DNA of 64,000 nt, from assembly GCF_030052815.1 (NCBI RefSeq), contig NC_079496.1, positions 10,431,100 to 10,495,099 of the forward strand. The letters are read 5' to 3'. A model generated the notes under the pieces. That model worked only from the letters and a program-made list of their open reading frames with translations. It made no database searches and was not told the origin of the DNA. Positions within the stretch are counted from its first letter, which is position 1. The number at the start of each line of letters is the position of its first letter. Of the stretch, positions 62,117 to 64,000 are shown piece by piece. Origin of the DNA: Hevea brasiliensis (taxonomy: Eukaryota > Streptophyta > Magnoliopsida > Malpighiales > Euphorbiaceae). Made by a program: the position numbers and the translations under genes.

Positions 62117-63744
62117 AGTGAAATTACAATTAAAATTAATATTTTACTCACAGACTTGACAGCGGTCACTGTGGCGGCTGGGCGGAGGAAGAAGGCTGTC
62201 CCGGCTCACCTGACAATTTTATTAGAATCATTTAATAAATTTAACTCAATACAAACTTAAGAAAAGACCAAATACATCCTAAGTCGTGCCGAAAATCCGG
62301 CAGAGTCTCCCCTATACCTAGGACCTACCCAACCTGCGAAAGGGCTCAAAACGCACTTCTATATTCACAATCCATATATCCACAACTCAATCACATCACA
62401 CAGCCCCTCCTGGGCCCATCCAAACAGTCATCCATCATAATATGTAAAATTTCAATTTAGTCTTTATAATTGACTTTTTTTGCAAAAACTACCCAAATGA
62501 ACTCTAAATGTTCTAAAACTTTGCCCTGCGGTCTTTAGCAATATTACTAGGCTAATGCAAAAAGAATCATAATTTTCTGAGCTACCACGAATATTTTACG
62601 GATTTTTAATCTCATTTAAGCACTAGAAAATTACGAAAAAGTAAGGTTCGGGTTTACCTATGCCGATTCCGACTTCGGGGACGCGCTCGGGACGTTTGAC
62701 AATGATGGGGTAGTTAAAATCTCGATCCAATTCAGAGACTTTTCCAGTAATCGGTTTGTCTGGCCGGAAATTCACAAACCTGGACAACTGTCGAATTTCC
62801 TCGAATTGAAGATACCTACACGAAGCCCACAATACGAGGGTTAGTACATAAATTTTATGAAATTTTCTAAGCTCATTTAATGCTCGGAAAAATACTACGA
62901 AGTTCCGTGGGACTCACCGAAAAATGGTGTCAGAAAAATTTGAAATTTATATCGCCGCGAAGCTCTCGACGAGTGGAGCGCTCTGGTACTTTCTGTTTTC
63001 TCGTGGGGTTCTCGGTTTGCGAGAAATCTAGCTCAAAAGTCAAAATTGGCTAAAACTTTCCGAACAAAAATTGGACAAACCGCTTGATGGATTTCTGTGT
63101 TCTTGGTGTCTATGGAAAGTTTTCGACGAGTAGATGAATTTAGACACAAAACCCGATCCAATTGGTGGCCAGATCGGCCGGGAAGACGAAGCGGCGTGCT
63201 TGCACGTCGCGTCGCTTCGTGCGCCTTTTGTCGGCGTTCCAGGTGGCGGCCGGCGAGGGGAGGTGGCTGAGGAGGCGCGCCGACGGGCTGGGGTGGCTGG
63301 GGAGGCGGCGGCGCGACAAGGGGAGGAGGGAGGAGAGAGAAAACGGGAGAGAAAGAGAGAGGGGTCGGGACGCGCGCGGGGAGGAAGAAAAAGGATGAAG
63401 CAGGTCCGATTCGATCGGTCCGATCCGGTCTAGTTTGATTCGGCCGGTTCGATTCAGAATACAAAATTTTAAAATTTTTACTCTGCCTTGGGACCGAAAA
63501 CGAGGTCCAAAAATTTCGAAAAAATTTCATAAAACTCAGAAAAATGCGTAAACTCCAAATATATTTTTAGTTTTGCCACGTGATCTTTAAATTAATTTTT
63601 AAAAATCATCAAAGTTTATATTTTCAGAAAATCGAAACCGATTTCTAAAATCTGAAAAGTTTCAAATAATTTCCTAAAATTCAAATAAAATAAAATATCA
63701 ATATTTACCAAAAAATAATAAATTTAAAAATTAGGAGTGTTACA
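62117..63744 (-). repeat. Right piece of the older solo LTR
   Basis: Resumes the LTR exactly where the left piece stops (GTGAAATTACAATTAAAATT) and runs to the AGTGTTACA terminus. Compared with the inner LTRs I see roughly one difference per 20 bases in the first 230 bases. The GC-rich segment (about 63130-63440) differs most. Confidence 0.85.
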
Positions 63745-63749
63745 ATTAA

Positions 63750-64000
63750 GTTACATATGATATGTTATTAATTGATAAAAATAATTTTTAATAATATTAC
63801 ACGTTGTTCAATTATTATAAGTATTATTATTTAAAATAAAAAATAATTTAATTTGGATTTGATTTGTTAATGATTAATTAATATATTTTTCTTTAACATT
63901 AATGTATTAATATTTTTTTAATAATTTAAAATATATTTAAGACTAATATATAATTTATTGAACTATTAATTATAATTTAAATAATTTAATTTAATATTAT
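63750..64000. other. AT-rich flank
   Basis: Extremely AT-rich host DNA after the solo LTR. No gene or motif is recognised before the window ends. Confidence 0.6.

Larger units (their letters stand above)
50941..63749. mobile_element. Older solo LTR, interrupted by a nested element
   Basis: Two pieces of one LTR: 50946-51954 (TGTCACGACC end, 1009 bases) and 62117-63744 (1628 bases, ending in AGTGTTACA). Together they make about 2.64 kb, the length of the full LTRs between them (about 2.6 kb). ATTAA lies directly outside both ends (50941-50945 and 63745-63749), the 5-base duplication of the original insertion. No internal retrotransposon sequence remains outside the nested copy, so this is a solo LTR left by LTR-LTR recombination and later split by a relative. 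It is visibly more diverged from the inner LTRs than they are from each other. Confidence 0.88.

Overview
This is nuclear DNA from a flowering plant. The signs are AT-rich intergenic DNA, genes of 2 to 11 exons with GT-AG introns, CT/GA-rich leaders, PIF/Harbinger-like MITEs, RTE-type LINEs and a Ty3/gypsy Tekay/Del-like chromovirus. The proteins look eudicot. A rosid, perhaps a Euphorbiaceae tree or shrub, is my guess only. There are no operons, CRISPR arrays or bacterial signals.

Layout. 1-2000 is an AT-rich array of roughly 470-base units broken by (TA)n tracts. 2053-2247 is a leucine-rich-repeat relic. 3672-4416 is a MITE with a TAA target duplication. About 4830-5760 is a dead MAPKKK-like kinase. 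7995-12903 (+) is a nine-exon gene for the shared RNA polymerase I/III subunit RPAC1 (377 aa). 17638-21296 (+) is a two-exon AGCVIII kinase of the D6PK/PVPK-1 type (605 aa). 23384-24278 is a second, inverted copy of the MITE family. 27792-37201 (+) is an eleven-exon SEC14-like lipid-transfer gene (337 aa) with RTE LINEs in opposite orientations in introns 4 and 8. 39121-42768 (-) is a five-exon sucrase/ferredoxin-like (Apd1/Aim32-type) [2Fe-2S] protein (430 aa). 44237-46771 (-) is a two-exon WEB-family coiled-coil protein (652 aa) with a likely 5'UTR intron reaching about 48486. 50941-63749 is a nested retrotransposon block: a full LTR element with its polyprotein on the minus strand (51955-62111, ATAAT duplication) sits inside an older solo LTR of the same family (50946-63744, ATTAA duplication).

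The five intact host genes are unrelated: polymerase assembly, auxin-transport kinase signalling, lipid transfer, Fe-S redox and a cytoskeletal or chloroplast-movement type protein. I reconstructed splice sites by eye from consensus junctions, reading frame and protein-family continuity. In every gene the phases close to one uninterrupted frame, which is the main support for the models.

The most interesting observations are: (i) inverted LINE copies flanking phase-0 exons 5-8 of the SEC14 gene, whose combined 288 bases have no in-frame stop, making a testable circular-RNA candidate; (ii) the same-family nested LTR insertion with both target duplications intact; (iii) a LINE copy with a clean target duplication but no 3' tail; (iv) a GC-AG intron; (v) an archaeal-like Fe-S cysteine pattern in RPAC1; (vi) stacked uORFs ahead of the kinase start. 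I did not find a wholly new system.
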